In this document: in pieces, positions 41,101 to 54,300 of the stretch
How positions within the stretch are numbered: the first letter of the stretch is position 1
Layout of the letters: every line of letters begins with the position of its first letter
Assembly: GCA_030141605.1 (NCBI GenBank)
Contig: JAQGDQ010002382.1
Location: 64,501 to 128,500, forward strand
Length of the DNA: 64,000 nt
Direction: 5' to 3'
Source of the DNA: Tubiluchus corallicola
Lineage: Eukaryota > Priapulida > Priapulimorpha > Priapulimorphida > Tubiluchidae
Notes under the pieces: model-generated
Seen by the model: the letters and a program-made list of their open reading frames with translations, nothing else
Told to the model about the DNA's origin: nothing
The model's database searches: none
Translations under genes and position numbers: made by a program

Positions 41101-42403
41101 TTATCCTTTGATCTGAGGTCTGACAACTGTATAATTCTCGTCAACGCAACACGCCTTGCAAGTATCACAAGCCCTGGAATAAGAAAAAAAACCGTCTAAT
41201 TATTATTAATAAAATTGGATACTTTTAAACTGTTGATGTGTATCGATATTTTTATCATTTAACCGTTACATAGGATAAATGGTTGGGGCTTTCTGACAGT
41301 CTATTGTGGCTTTTTGACAATCTATTGTGGCTTTCTGACAATCTATATTTAGAGGTCATCTGATGCAACCGTAACCTGCAAAATTACAACCGTTAAAACA
41401 AAAAACCAAACAAACACAAAAACAAACAAATAAACAAACAGCAGACACAAACACACAAATAAACAAACAGACAAACAAGCAAGCAAACAGCTAAAACAAA
41501 AGCCAAATTCCCATGCAGAGATTAAAAAGTCCTATTCAAAGTCCTATTCAATTTATTGTACTTACGATTTGATACTTACACACATTTCTCATGATATCCA
41601 CACTGCTTAATTCTGGGATCGCATGGCCACACAAAACAGTAATACGTAACTGGAGCCCAACAACCTGTAACCAAGAAAACTCCTTTTACGAGTGTCGTGG
41701 TGGCTGTCTCTCTGCCGGAGTGCACCACCATAATGGACGTTCTCTATTACTTAATAAACATTTCCGAAATTTAACAACAATTACGACGTATCTGAACTGA
41801 AAACGTAGGTGGAAGTTCAAAACAAACAAGCGTAGGAGCGATTAGATGTAAGTAACCTCTTGCAAAAGTAATTCACCATTTGTTTTGATCCCGTTAATAG
41901 TAAGTGCATTTAATCTAGACAACGGAATTCTAATTTATCACTGTAACAACTTGAAAGAACAGTACTCACCGCTTAGGAGACATTCATTTTCTGGTGGATG
42001 TTTCAATTTATCAAAAAAACTTGCAGCTGTCACTTCTAAATTAAAAAACACCAAACCGTATTACTGTAAGTTATGTACGTCTATACTGTACGGTACTTGT
42101 CAAAAAACTTTCAGTTGTCACTTGTAAATTAAAACTACCATACCGTATTACTGTAAGTTATGTATGTCTATACTGTACGGTACTTGTCAAAAAACTTTTC
42201 GTTGTCACTTCTAAATTAAAAAAACACCAAAGAGTATTACTCTAAGTTATTCTTAACAAGTCTATAGATACTGTACGTATAGAACATAGATTCGTATAGA
42301 ATACTATGATTTCAAATTATAATAATGCAAACTTACCGTATCCTAAGTTAGCAACTAGCCCCACAAAAACACAAACCATGAAAATTGTCTTTGACGAATC
42401 CAT
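41101..42403 (-). CDS. Small secreted cysteine-rich peptide, three exons, 74 aa
   Basis: Exons (minus): 42403-42337, 41664-41580, 41173-41101; 67, 85 and 73 nt sum to 225 nt (74 codons plus TAA). Donors are GTAAGT and GTAAGT, acceptors TTACAG and TTCCAG, phases 1 and 2. Exon 1 encodes a start MDSSKT and a hydrophobic signal segment (IFMVCVFVGLVANLGYG). The mature part of about 50 residues has nine cysteines including a CxxCxxCC-like cluster near the end (ACDTCKACC), and a non-cysteine tail ending QIKG. An odd cysteine number suggests one free thiol or dimerisation. The pattern matches no family I can name. It could be a defence, signalling or venom-like peptide, but nothing in the sequence decides. 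A TATATATA lies upstream near 42572-42579. Confidence 0.75.
42008..42290. repeat. Tandem repeat of about 91 bp, 2.6 copies
   Basis: Units with TCAAAAAACTT, GTCACTTCTAAATTAAAA, CCGTATTACTGTAAGTTATG and CTATACTGTACGGTAC. It lies in intron 1 of the cysteine-rich peptide gene and ends 47 bp from the exon 1 donor. Confidence 0.85.
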
Positions 42404-42879
42404 TTCAAAATGTCTTGCAACGTTGTTGGCGTATAAATGTTTCTTAATTCAATTTCTGAAATTCAGTGTCTTTATGAATTCATTTACGACTGTACGTTGA
42501 GGTAACATACGTCCTGCAGTCTTGCTTCGACAGTAAACTATCGCATTAAATGTTCAAGGGTATGAGGGCTGTATATATACGTAATTCATACAAGACTCGT
42601 GCTCACAAACAACAACATACAATAGTTTGTGGAACAGGATGCTGGTGTTTCCTTTTAGCTATTTAACTACTCACGACTACATGTAGTGTAATAACTGATC
42701 CGTGTAGCTTCTGAGAGCTCAAAAAGTTGTTACGTACGTAGCCTTTCTGCATCACAATTTTCTTAAGTATAGACCTACATTTATTAGAAACGAAAATACT
42801 TCGCTCAGACGGAAACTTGTAAACACAAAACATCACAGACATTTTAATAGTCCAGCAGGGAACATCTCTTTGTTCATTG

Positions 42880-43203
42880 CCATCACCACTACATTCACTA
42901 ACAGCATCACCATCACCATCATCGTCGTCGTCATCATCAACAACGACAACGACAACAGCAGCAGTAACAACAACAATAACATCATCGTGGTCATCAGCAT
43001 CATCATCATCATCAACGACAACGACAATAACAACAACAGCAGCAGCAACAACAATAACAATAACATCGTCGTGGTCATCAGCATCATCATCATCATCCTC
43101 ACCATCATCATCAACGACAACAACAACAACAGCAGCAGCAGCAGCAGCAACAACAACAACAATAACCTCGTCGTGGTCATCAGCATCATCATCATCATCA
43201 TGA
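42880..43203. repeat. Compound trinucleotide repeat (CAT/CAA/CAG/ACG)
   Basis: Only CAN-type triplets with a higher-order pattern: CGTGGTCATCAGCATCATC recurs near 42986, 43070 and 43172. All frames are open by composition, so this is not a gene. Confidence 0.9.
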
Positions 43204-43864
43204 TTGACGATAACAACAGGTACATTCGTGGGCATTGCTTAAGGTACTATGAGGCCAACCCTTATGTACATAAATGATAAAAAACCATCAAACATAATTA
43301 TTAGAATCTATAGTTTAACGAGTGATTATTATTTTTCTAAAACGTCACGGATATTAACATTCTGTACAGGAAAACAATCAAAGCTATACATAACAAAACT
43401 AATTCCTCATAATCAGGCTGACTTGAGCCAGTAATATAGCAAATTATGTTCAAAAAACACAGTGAAATTGTCAACGAATTACAGATTATTTAATACATGA
43501 TACTTAATCAATAGATAATTAACGTTTAATAAAATTAATTTACTGTCAGTAATTGTCAAAGAGTTTCGTTCACCAACTTAAGAAAACGAAACAAACACTG
43601 CACAAACCGTTTAAACAAATTAAACTGCATACAGTTTTTCGCTGTTCAGAAACTGAGGTTTACATTACCAAAATTATTATGCTTAATGAATGAATAGTTT
43701 AATAATACTTGTTAATGAAGTATAGAGTTACCATAATAAAAAGTCATCAATCATCGAAAAACATGCTTTCAACGATTGTTGGCCATCTTTATTACACTAA
43801 ACTGCGTTCAAAATCAAGTAGTCGAATATTTTAACCACTTATCGTGAATCCACTTTGTTGCGTA
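43204..43864. other. Non-coding AT-rich DNA
   Basis: Nothing recognised. Confidence 0.5.
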
Positions 43865-44266
43865 CAGGGGCGTATCAATACTTTACAGCGTCCTAGGCTG
43901 ATTATTCTGTCTGGTCCATTTCTATTGCGAACTTATATAATGAGCACGATAAACAATTACTTGTGGTGTATTAGAAACACTATTAACCTAGTTTTACGTG
44001 GTCATTATTATTAACATGTATTTGCACAGCGCAGGCTGCGCAACTGCTTTTTGTGTAATACCTTGCACCTGTTCGTTATGTGGCACTTATATAAAAGTTG
44101 CTCTCACTAATATAAAATGATGTATTAGAAAATGCGCCCTTTACATGAATATGAAAGTACACACATTTTCCAAGTAAAATAAGAATTTTTTCTAAAACGT
44201 GACGCTCTTCGGACCTTTGGCGCCCTAGGCTTTAGCCTAGTTAGCCTATTTGTTAATACGCCCATT
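43865..44266. mobile_element. Degenerate hAT-like element (402 bp)
   Basis: The left end CAGGGGCGTATCAATAC is mirrored by TTAATACGCCCATT. Both ends continue into CCTAGGC palindromes. The flanking octamers GTTGCGTA and ATTGTATA differ at three positions, all transitions, as expected of an aged 8-bp target duplication. Confidence 0.6.
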
Positions 44267-44349
44267 ATTGTATACAATGTCTGCGAGCAAACAAGAAAAG
44301 AACATTACGTTAAAATTGCAACCCAACATAAATCATCACAATTATTTTG

Positions 44350-45135
44350 CAACGTGAAAGACCTGCCTACTACACAAATACAAACTTTATCGTGAACTAC
44401 ATAAGTTATCAAAGCACGCAAGAAAAGCCTGCCACATTGATTCGGAATTCAAGAGATGATTTCGTCTTAAATGAATTCTACAAAATTTATAATGTAATAT
44501 TCTCTCAAGTATGGGCCATAATCGTAATGACATAGTAGCTAAAACTCTGATCAATACATATTGTCTACCCAATGTCTACCATACATATTTGTTATACGGA
44601 TGCGAAATTGGGGGTATATCAGACAATGAAGTTAATGCCATTAGGGTAAAATGGAACACTGCTTATAGAAAAATATTCGATTTTAGACAAAATGAAAGCG
44701 TCAAATTGTTAATGTATTTTTGTGGCGCATTGCCTGCGAGTTATTTAGTAGATAGTCGAAAATTAAACTTTGTGAGAAAAATTGTAAACTCCTGCACATT
44801 GAGAATTCCAAAGCCATGCTACTATGTAAATAACAGTCAAGTAACTTTAAGATTTAAACATGGTTGTACTGTAGCTCTAAATCCTAAACGAAAATGTAAA
44901 ATTAAAGGTTAAGAACTCATTTAAAGATTATGTTTTAAGATATCTATTATAGCTCCTTACAACACTGTATAATGTAATATAATTACAAGGGAACTACAAT
45001 GTGTGGTTATTATAAAGTTGAATGTCTGTAGATATGTTATTTTACTAATATCGCATTACCTGTTTTACTAACATTTTTATCTTTGTGAGCTGTATATTTT
45101 TTATACGAAATAAACTCATAATAACAATAATAATT
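44350..45135 (+). mobile_element. LINE C-terminal fragment and 3' UTR
   Basis: 44511-44912 is open and encodes an RT C-terminal region: LINTYCLPNVYHTYLLYGCE, then NAIRVKWNTAYRKIFDF and ESVKLLMYFCGALPASYLVD, a pattern common at the end of animal LINE ORF2. A 3' UTR follows and ends in an ATAATAAC-type short repeat near 45120. The rest of the element is missing. It lies just beyond the Wnt8 3' end, in opposite orientation. Confidence 0.85.
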
Positions 45136-45335
45136 GTAAGTTTCTGTGAAATAATAGTTAAGTTGAAAAGAATTTGGCAGTAGCTATTCACACACTTGCG
45201 GGGCAGGCGGGGCAGAGGACACAATCGATTACAGTGCCATGCCCACAGTGGCTATTTTGGATGGCATCAAGAAAACTTAACACACAGTATTATAAGACAT
45301 AATAATATTTACATTTCAGACTTGCACTGGCATTA

Positions 45336-48300
45336 TCATGCCACGCAAGTTAGTTTATCAACAGTTTCACGACATTCTTCACATTTTACTTCGCAACACC
45401 ATTCGAATTTACAATTGCAGCTTGTAAACAGTTGCAGGGTCTGTCGGCGAACTTTCAAACCGCAGTTTTTACACAAGGTTTTACAGCTTCGTCTCTCTGA
45501 TTGTGAAATTTCTTTTCCCTTTCGTTTAGAGCAAAGCCTGCCCGCTGTTCCAACATGTCCTGTAATTCATTGAAAGCCACATAAATTTGTATTGTGAACT
45601 GATACACATTTGTCTTAAAAAAACCCAAGAATGCAGCGACAATAAGATCAAGATTAAGCTTATAGTTATGAGAACTTTTTTACCTATTCTAAATTTGACA
45701 GTACATGTTTACGTCATGATACTTTTATTAATTTAGCAAACTGATAAATGTGCATCAGCGCTTGGTATTAAAAATAAAATTTATTATGTGAAGAAAGACT
45801 TTGTTCATCTAACTGGGCACCAAGTCAAAGGATGTAATAATCATTATGCTATATATGGGTCGCAGAAACAGAGGCTTAAAAGTTTAGCACCAAAACGCCA
45901 AAAGATTGAGTTCAACTAACGAAACGGTTAAACATCTCGCATAAAAAAGCTAAACAAGAAACTTCATGACCCATTTGTTACTGTCAATGAAAAATGATAG
46001 GAATGCTTACAGAAAGCCGCGATTTTGTTTCAATATAAATATATGCATAACCTGTATTCTGAGGATTACCCACATATCACAATACCGAAAGTAAAGTAAA
46101 GTAAAGTAAAGTAAAGTAAAGTAAAGTAAAGTAAAGTAAAGTAAAGTAAAGTAAAGTAAAGTAAAGTAAAGTAAAGTAAAGTAAAGTAAAGTAAAGTAAA
46201 GTAAAGTAAAGTAAAGTAAAGTAAAGTAAAGTAAAGTAAAGTAAAGTAAAGTAAAGTAAAGTAAAGTAAAGTAAAGTAAAGTAAAGTAAAGTAAAGTAAA
46301 GTAAAGTAAAGTAAAGTAAAGTAAAACAAAGTAAGGTAAAGCAAAGCAAAGTAAAGTAAGGCAAAGTAAAGTAAAGTAAAGTAAAGTAAAGTAAAGTACA
46401 GTAAAGTAAAGTAAAGTAAAGTAAAGTAAAGTAAAGTAAAGTAAAGTAAAGTAAAGTAAAGTAAAGTAAAGTAAAGTAAAGTAAAGTAAAGTAAAGTAAA
46501 GTAAAGTAAAGTAAAGTAAAGTAAAGTAAAAGTAAAGTAAAGTAAAGTAAAGTAAAGTAAAGTAAAGTAAAGTAAAGTAAAGTAAAGTAAAGTAAAGTAA
46601 AGTAAAGTAAAGTAAAGTAAAGTAAAGTAAAGTAAAGTAAAGTAAATTAATGTAAAGCAAAGCAAAGAAAAGCAAAGTAAAGTAAAGCAAAGCAAAGTAA
46701 AGTAACACAAAGTAAAGCAAAGCAAAGCAAAATACGGCAAAGTGAAGTAAAGAAAAGTAAATTAACTTTAAGCAAAATATGGCAAAGTAAAGTAAAGTAA
46801 AAATAATGCAAAACAAAGTAAAGCTAAGTATATTGTAAAGTTGTAAAGTTGAGTAAGGTAAGGTAAAGTTAGACAAAGAAAAATAAATTAAACATCGTAC
46901 CGGACTTCATACCTTCTGTAATATTAGCTTTGCAATAGTCATGGGATGGTTCCAAATAGACGAGACTCCTCCTTTTTAGGGAAGGTATTTCTTCAATACG
47001 TCCTGTATTCATCAATTTCAATTCGCCGTTTTTATAGTCAACTTTCACCGCTTTCCAGTATCTCTTCTTCAAGTAATCGCCAACTTTCCGGAAATCGGAC
47101 AACTGCAGCCAACATGTTTGCGTCGAACAACTTCCGGATACGCCGTGGCACTTGCAGGTTCGTTTTAGAGTATGGCGGACCGCCTGATAACAACAAATTT
47201 TGCTCTTTAATCTTGACCATAATCAATGCAAACAAATATTCTAGTAGACGTAAGTTAAAACATACTGCAAGAGCAATCTGTATTTCAATTTAGAGATAGC
47301 ATGTACTTCTACGACCTTCGACACGTGATCAATTGTTTCTTTGGCTGTTGCTGCATTTGGCCGTTAGGCAACTTTTGCAATCGAGTTTTCTAGTTATTCA
47401 GTTTTGTAACAAATAAAAATAAAATTCAACAACAAACAACTTAAAAAATAAATTCAAGCCAGAAATTCAAAAAATATTATATTTATTAATCAAAGAGGCG
47501 TCACTTTAAAATACCTCATCTTTCTTACCAGTAGATAGCACCACGTTATGCATATTACGCTATTACTAGCGCTGTTTACGTGGTAGAGTCCCCATCTACT
47601 AAAATCAGTGTTAAACTAAAAAAGTTAGTACGCCTTTAATTTCAATTATTCATAATTTCTATTATTACACTTTGCGTTAAGTAGTGAAAATATTCAATTG
47701 TGCTTTACTATGTTAATATAAATAAAGGTGTTAAGTGAACTTACTGCTCTCCCTGCTTTATTATTGTGCAGATTCATCAAAGCTGTTGCATCTTTCCCAG
47801 TTTCCAAAGCGTCTACGAACTGCTTACTTATTTGCTCTCCAAATTTGACATTGTCACTGCACCCACCCCAAGTCCAGCCCGGAGCTGCTATAACAAAACA
47901 AAACACAAAGATGGCAGAAACAAAGTATTAAGAAACAAACTGCGAAGATATTTGACAGGTAGAATTTTCCATAGATGTAATTTCTAGGTGTCAACTAAAC
48001 TAAACTAAACTAAACTAAACTAAACTAAACTAAACTAAACTAAACTAAACTAAACTAAACTAAACTAAACTAAACTAAACTAAACTAAACTAAACTAAAC
48101 TAAACTAAACTAAACTAAACTAAACTAAACTAAACTATACTATACTAAATATGGAACTATATAATAAAACGCCTTTCAGAGCAAAAATGATCAGTCACGA
48201 TGTGTTAATACCAAGAGACATCTATATCATACACCTATTCCGAGATTTCAAAGACTATTCACTTCAGTTTACACGTCTTTTTGCACAGTTTCGCAACTTG

Positions 48301-51151
48301 GTAAGACGTCATCTCAAAACGAGTGTGGCGGGACCCGAACTATTCTCACTCATCATCAGGGATAAGCCTGTACGATGAGACAGTGACCCAGCAAAAATAT
48401 TCAGTACGTACAATTGCATGCGCGTGTCTTCCTCGAGAAAAGAAATGACTGAATATCGGCTGTCACCTCTCCATTAACTAACCAGATCTGGCGTTACTTA
48501 ACCTTGCAGCTAAGCACGCACTGCCGGCCCTGTCTTATTTTCGGAAACATTACAACTTAAAATTCAGATGTAGTGTTTGTAGTTCTATTTCTAATGAAAG
48601 TGTGGTAACGGTGTTTTAGTAAATACAGGTGCGTCTCAAATAATTGTCAAAAATATAAATACCTTGGCCTTTGCGCCTGTCATCACAACCGCAGTTTTCA
48701 AATTCTCCAGAACTACAGTTTCGGGTCAACGTGTACATAACTCCAGCTGAACTGATGGCATGAACAAATGAGGTTTCCCGTGTTGCTGAAAACATTGTTA
48801 CTGTTTTAGCCGAATAGTCCTTTTTAAAATTATCTAGTGTAAATGTAACGTGATCAAATGAGATGTAATACGGCAATTTCATATATAATAGCATCGACGA
48901 CGATAACGATATGTGATGGTGGAGCTGCTGCTGCTGACGATGTTGATGATGGTGATGGTAGTGAAGAAAACGAAGGTGACATAATGATGATGATGATTAT
49001 CCTATGTTGAAAATTGGTGTTTCATATTTGCAAGAGATTAAAAATACTGAAAATGCTGAATGCTTATCTACAAAACACTTAATCAGGCCCTATGATGTAG
49101 TAATGTAATGTAATATAATGTAATGTAATGTAATGTAATGTAATGCAATGCAATGCAATGCAATGCAATGCAATACAATACAACACAATGCAATACAACA
49201 CAATACAATACAATACAATATAATATAACATAATATAACATAATATAACATAACATAGCATAACATAGCATAACATAACATAACATAACACAACACAACA
49301 TAATATAATATAGTATAATATAATATTTTTACCTGCAGGAACACTGTGAGAATAAAGGGGTAATGACGATCGAGGACAGTTCCATCTCTCCCAGGCAAAC
49401 TGATGCTGGCACTCTTCCATCCCAATTTGTGCTCCTGCTGCCACACTCGCAGAAAACGTCAAATACGCCTGAAAACAAACGGACGAATGAAAACGAAAGA
49501 ATGAGTGAACGAATGTATTATTGATTCTATGGACGAATGAACGAGTGACTGACTGACTGACTGAATGAATGAATGAACGAATGAACGAACGAACGAACGA
49601 ATGAATGAATGAACGAACGAACGAATGAATGAATGATTGACTGACTGAATGAATGAATGAATGAATGAATGAATGAATGAATGAATGAATGAATGAATGA
49701 ATGAATGAATGAATGGAGTCGCCAAAAGAAAGAAAAAAGGAAAAGGAAAATAAAACCAATCAATCAGCTAGTAATCAGTCAATCAATTCATAGAAACATC
49801 GTTCAGCCTATAAAGCAGTACATTATTAGTCACACAAGCCACAACCAACATTACAAGCTGCTACACAACGAGAAAGTCTTTTACTAACGTGAAATGATTG
49901 TGGCGGGAATGAAATCTCTTCAATATCAAAGATATTTTTTTAAATGAGACACTGAATCAACAGGGGTGCCTTGGCCTTAATTGTGCATCCCCCTCAAAAG
50001 AAAAGAGCTACTGTAGCATGTGACAGTATACGGGAAATTAAAGTAATAAGAAGCAGATTTCCTGCCTGTTACTCATCAGGCTCGACGATGCTTAACTTCA
50101 TAACTAGTCCTGCACCTTGACCATTTAGTTATTTTCTCGGTATAATAGAACAAGTCAAAAATGAACACCAACGTTTTTCGTACAATTCCTCTGTGAAATC
50201 ATATCTAACGCTTCGGTAGCTACGTCATTAATTAACTCATTCGAGGGTTAATAAGCCAAATTTGCCAGTCGGCTAAAACTCAATAGAGTTGCGGAAATTT
50301 TTGTTTGCTATTTGCACCTCGTCGTGTGGCAGGCGCCAATTACCTTATTGTTACACCATACTCGAACACGATTCGAAGTTATTAGCCTAATTCAGCTCCC
50401 CTGAAGTTACCGACAAGCGTGTCCAGACTTTGGCTGGTCGGATTTAGAGGCAGTGGTCAATAACTAGTATGGACCTAACAGGAGAAGCAAGCATTGCTAC
50501 TTGTTGAGCAATGTATTTCCGACTTCCGGTGAAGGGGTTAATAACATTTTTTGAAATAAATACTCCAACAAAGCTTGTAATCACACAGGAATAGATATTA
50601 ATCTAAATTAAGTACAGCTTGGAATGTTGCTGTAAGAAAACTTTGGAATTTACTGTTTAGATCACACAAATACTGTCTTCCTTTTATATGTGATATCGTT
50701 CCGCCAGTTAAACAGTTACAGAAACCGTTTGTTAAATTTACCATAGTTGTTTAAATAGTGAAAATCGCATAGCCAATTTTTTTACACACAATTCTCGATT
50801 TCATGGCTCTTGTAATGGGTTATAATTTGTTATCTATTTGTAACGAGTACAAAACTTTTTACACAAATGAAAATTTTCTTTCTAAAGTTTTTTCCTGTAC
50901 ATGAGATGTAAAAAGTAATGTTAGCAAAGAACAAATACGGACTGTAAATTTCATTACCGAAGTTACTTGGGCTCTAGAACGTAATTGTTTTAATTTTCTG
51001 ACAGGAATGAGTTGTACGCCATACTAGCATATCTTACTCTCACTTAACGGTATATATTCACATTGCTTACTATTCTTGTTGACTAATGTTATTTTGCTTG
51101 TTAATCTGTTTGTTTATTTTATGTGATTGTTCCACGAGTACGAATGAAATG

Positions 51152-51224
<73 letters not shown>

Positions 51225-51265
51225 TGTGTGTGTGTATATATGTGTATATATATATATATATATAT

Positions 51266-51303
<38 letters not shown>

Positions 51304-54300
51304 CTGTTATCTAACACATAAGATTAACGTGAGAAAGAAAGCACGTATAAGAAAGATTTAGTTTATTTAAGCTTGCTGTTTAAAAAATTAATAAAATCTT
51401 CATTAATGTTTGTTAGATTAGGTATGGCTGCACTTGATTTACCCTGCATGCTTATCAGGCTGTGCTTCACAAATAAATGTGACCAATTACAGAGCATACA
51501 GAATATTATGCCGCAGGAATATTGAGCTTCGCTTTTTATTTTATATCTATTTACTCAACTTTAAAATCTGACTACAAAACGTCCATAGAAATGTTTTTGT
51601 TACCTCTTTTACCTCTAAAATGCTCGTCGTTTGCAGTATCGGAAAACAAAAGTTCTGAATTCCTTGTTTTCTGTTTTATTTTCCCCTTTTTGGTGATAAT
51701 TTTTAGTAATTCATTCCACAGCCTTTTCTAAGAATGTTGATTTATTCTTAATCCGAATAGTATATCAAACTATCTAAAGAAACGCTAAGTACAAAATAAA
51801 GAAAATTACTTTTTTTACACAAAATGTACCATTATTTGTAGTACTCACAACTGAACGTCTGCCTCTGTAAATACAAATTGCAGAAATTAACTAAAATCAT
51901 TTTTGTATATTAATCGTTTCTTTAAATTTTTAATCATTTCAAAAGTGCACGAATTTCAGCTAAGCACTGATCTTTGATAACACATCGTACAGAAAAGTTT
52001 TGGCAAATGACAGATGGCACCCTATGAAAAAACGAAAAACCAATATGTATATAAAACTAGCAAGCAAGCGTAATGAAAGGTCTAATCATTTCATCTTTCA
52101 GTTATGCTCCAGAGATTGCTCAAAAGCCGTCCAATGAATTTGGATAAAACGCACTCTGACGAAGAGAATAGTTTCAAGTTTAACAACAAACAGCAAATAA
52201 ACCACTACTGCAAATTCGTGTTCAAGAACAGATCATATTTTTACTTAGGAGACAATCAGAACAAGAAATAGCAATGGGGCCAAGAAATAACAAACAAAAA
52301 CAAGAGCACGTTGAACAAGATCGCACAGGACTTAAAATCCCAATATCCTGGTCAATGTACTAAAGCTAGACTATGGACGGATGGCTGTATCATGTCCAAA
52401 CAACAAACCATGAATACATACCGACGTTTAGAGATTATAGTGCATCCGTATTGTCAAGGTATAATAGGTGATTAACAAGACAATACTTTCCTATCATTAC
52501 ATATTACACGCACCCAATGTGTTATGTTAAACATGATAATCTACCGCGAGATAATCCAGAGCCTTGAGATTAGCTTAATAAAGGCATAATGCAGAGCAGA
52601 CAGGTTATGCGGAGTCCATTCAGAATGGGATGGCTTACTGGTTTAAATGGAGTGTTTTCATCTTACTTGTGATCCAGTTTATACGGTTGCAATAGGGCAC
52701 AAAAAGGAACAAATTTTCCCACGAGAATATTTTTGCAAGGAAGTCTTTCGGGAAAAATTGGCGGTGACTTTCAGCCCGTCTTAAAAATTAGTGCATCACC
52801 AAATCATATATTAATAAATATAATAATTAAAAAAGGTATGCCTATGTAAAATTAACTGGGTCAAATATAGTATAATTCTCATACTTTAAAAGAAGACAGA
52901 ATGATTTTTCATATTCAAGTACGGTAAAAGTATACATTTTAACACAAATAATACTGCAACAGCGTTTCTGATAATTATATAATACATTAAAATCTTAATT
53001 AACAACGGGCGAGCCCAACTGTTGATTACATAAAAAACTAACGTAATTTTCAACAGCAAATACATTCCACATGAATGGAGTGTTTTCATCTTACTTGTGA
53101 TCCAGTTTATACGGTTGCAATAGGGCACAAAAAGGAACAAATTTTCCCACGAGAATATTTTTGCAAGGAAGTCTTTCGGGAAAAATTGGCGGTGACTTTC
53201 AGCCCGTCTTAAAAATTAGTGCATCACCAAATCATATATTAATAAATATAATAATTAAAAAAGGTATGCCTATGTAAAATTAACTGGGTCAAATATAGTA
53301 TAATTCTCATACTTTAAAAGAAGACAGAATGATTTTTCATATTCAAGTACGGTAAAAGTATACATTTTAACACAAATAATACTGCAACAGCGTTTCTGAT
53401 AATTATATAATACATTAAAATCTTAATTAACAACGGGCGAGCCCAACTGTTGATTACATAAAAAACTAACGTAATTTTCAACAGCAAATACATTCCACAT
53501 GTTGTACGTGTTTGTAAAAGGGAAAATTGAAGTACGGTACTTCTGTATGAGATTCAGTGTGTTGTATTAAAACTCGGCAAGTTTTAAGATAAAAAAAAGT
53601 TCAAATTTCAAGTTTACCGCTGCACTCATGCATGAGCTATCGAACGTGTGTAGTTCGTCACAAACTAACACATCTGAACTGAGAAGTACAGGCGCTATTG
53701 CCCGTATAACTAGCGTATAGTGAAATGCATGTAACAGCGAAGAACTAGTGTCAAGAACGTGAAATTGTGTTTGTGTGGTAATAATTCTTTCACGTAAGTC
53801 ATTTTTGAAAAAAAGTACGTTTCCTTTCAACATTTTAAAGACTGTATTGTTTTGACTTAAAGTTTAAGATTGGATACGGTTTTGCTTTAAATTCTCTTTC
53901 ATTTTTATGATTAATACGAAAAATTTTTGAACACTAATAATGCTTAACATTTTATTTTACGTTAAAAATATGCCTTCAGTAGATGTGCATTGTGCAAACT
54001 TTATAACACATCATAAAGGGGAACAAACGAACAAAACAAAAATCGCTAGTCTGAACAGTGAACGCCAAATCTGCATTCAGAAGGTACAACAGGCCATACT
54101 AGCTAACCTGAGTAAAATCTTAAAAGAATTTTTCCATACATTCAACATTTTCCAATTATAATTTAATTGACGTATATATACGCTGCAATTTTATATACAG
54201 ATTTTTTATATTAATAATTCGTATAAACTTTATTTAAAAGTTTCTAACTCGCAATTGTAGTGGCTTTTATGTTAACTAAACTTGCATGTTTTGTATTTGT

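Noticed and set aside
42663-43277. Long poly-Val/Asp, poly-Leu and poly-Asn frames
   Set aside because: Compound trinucleotide repeat open in all frames.
46007-46876. 224-289 codon open frames of LLYFT repeats
   Set aside because: Translation of (AAAGT)n; period 5 cycles through frames without stops.
47038-47235. 65-codon minus frame beginning MFALIMVK
   Set aside because: Wrong frame over the Wnt8 exon that encodes the [10 protein letters not shown] motif.
48310-48370. tRNA-like B box (TTCGGGTCCCG on the minus strand)
   Set aside because: No A box or stem structure at the right distance.
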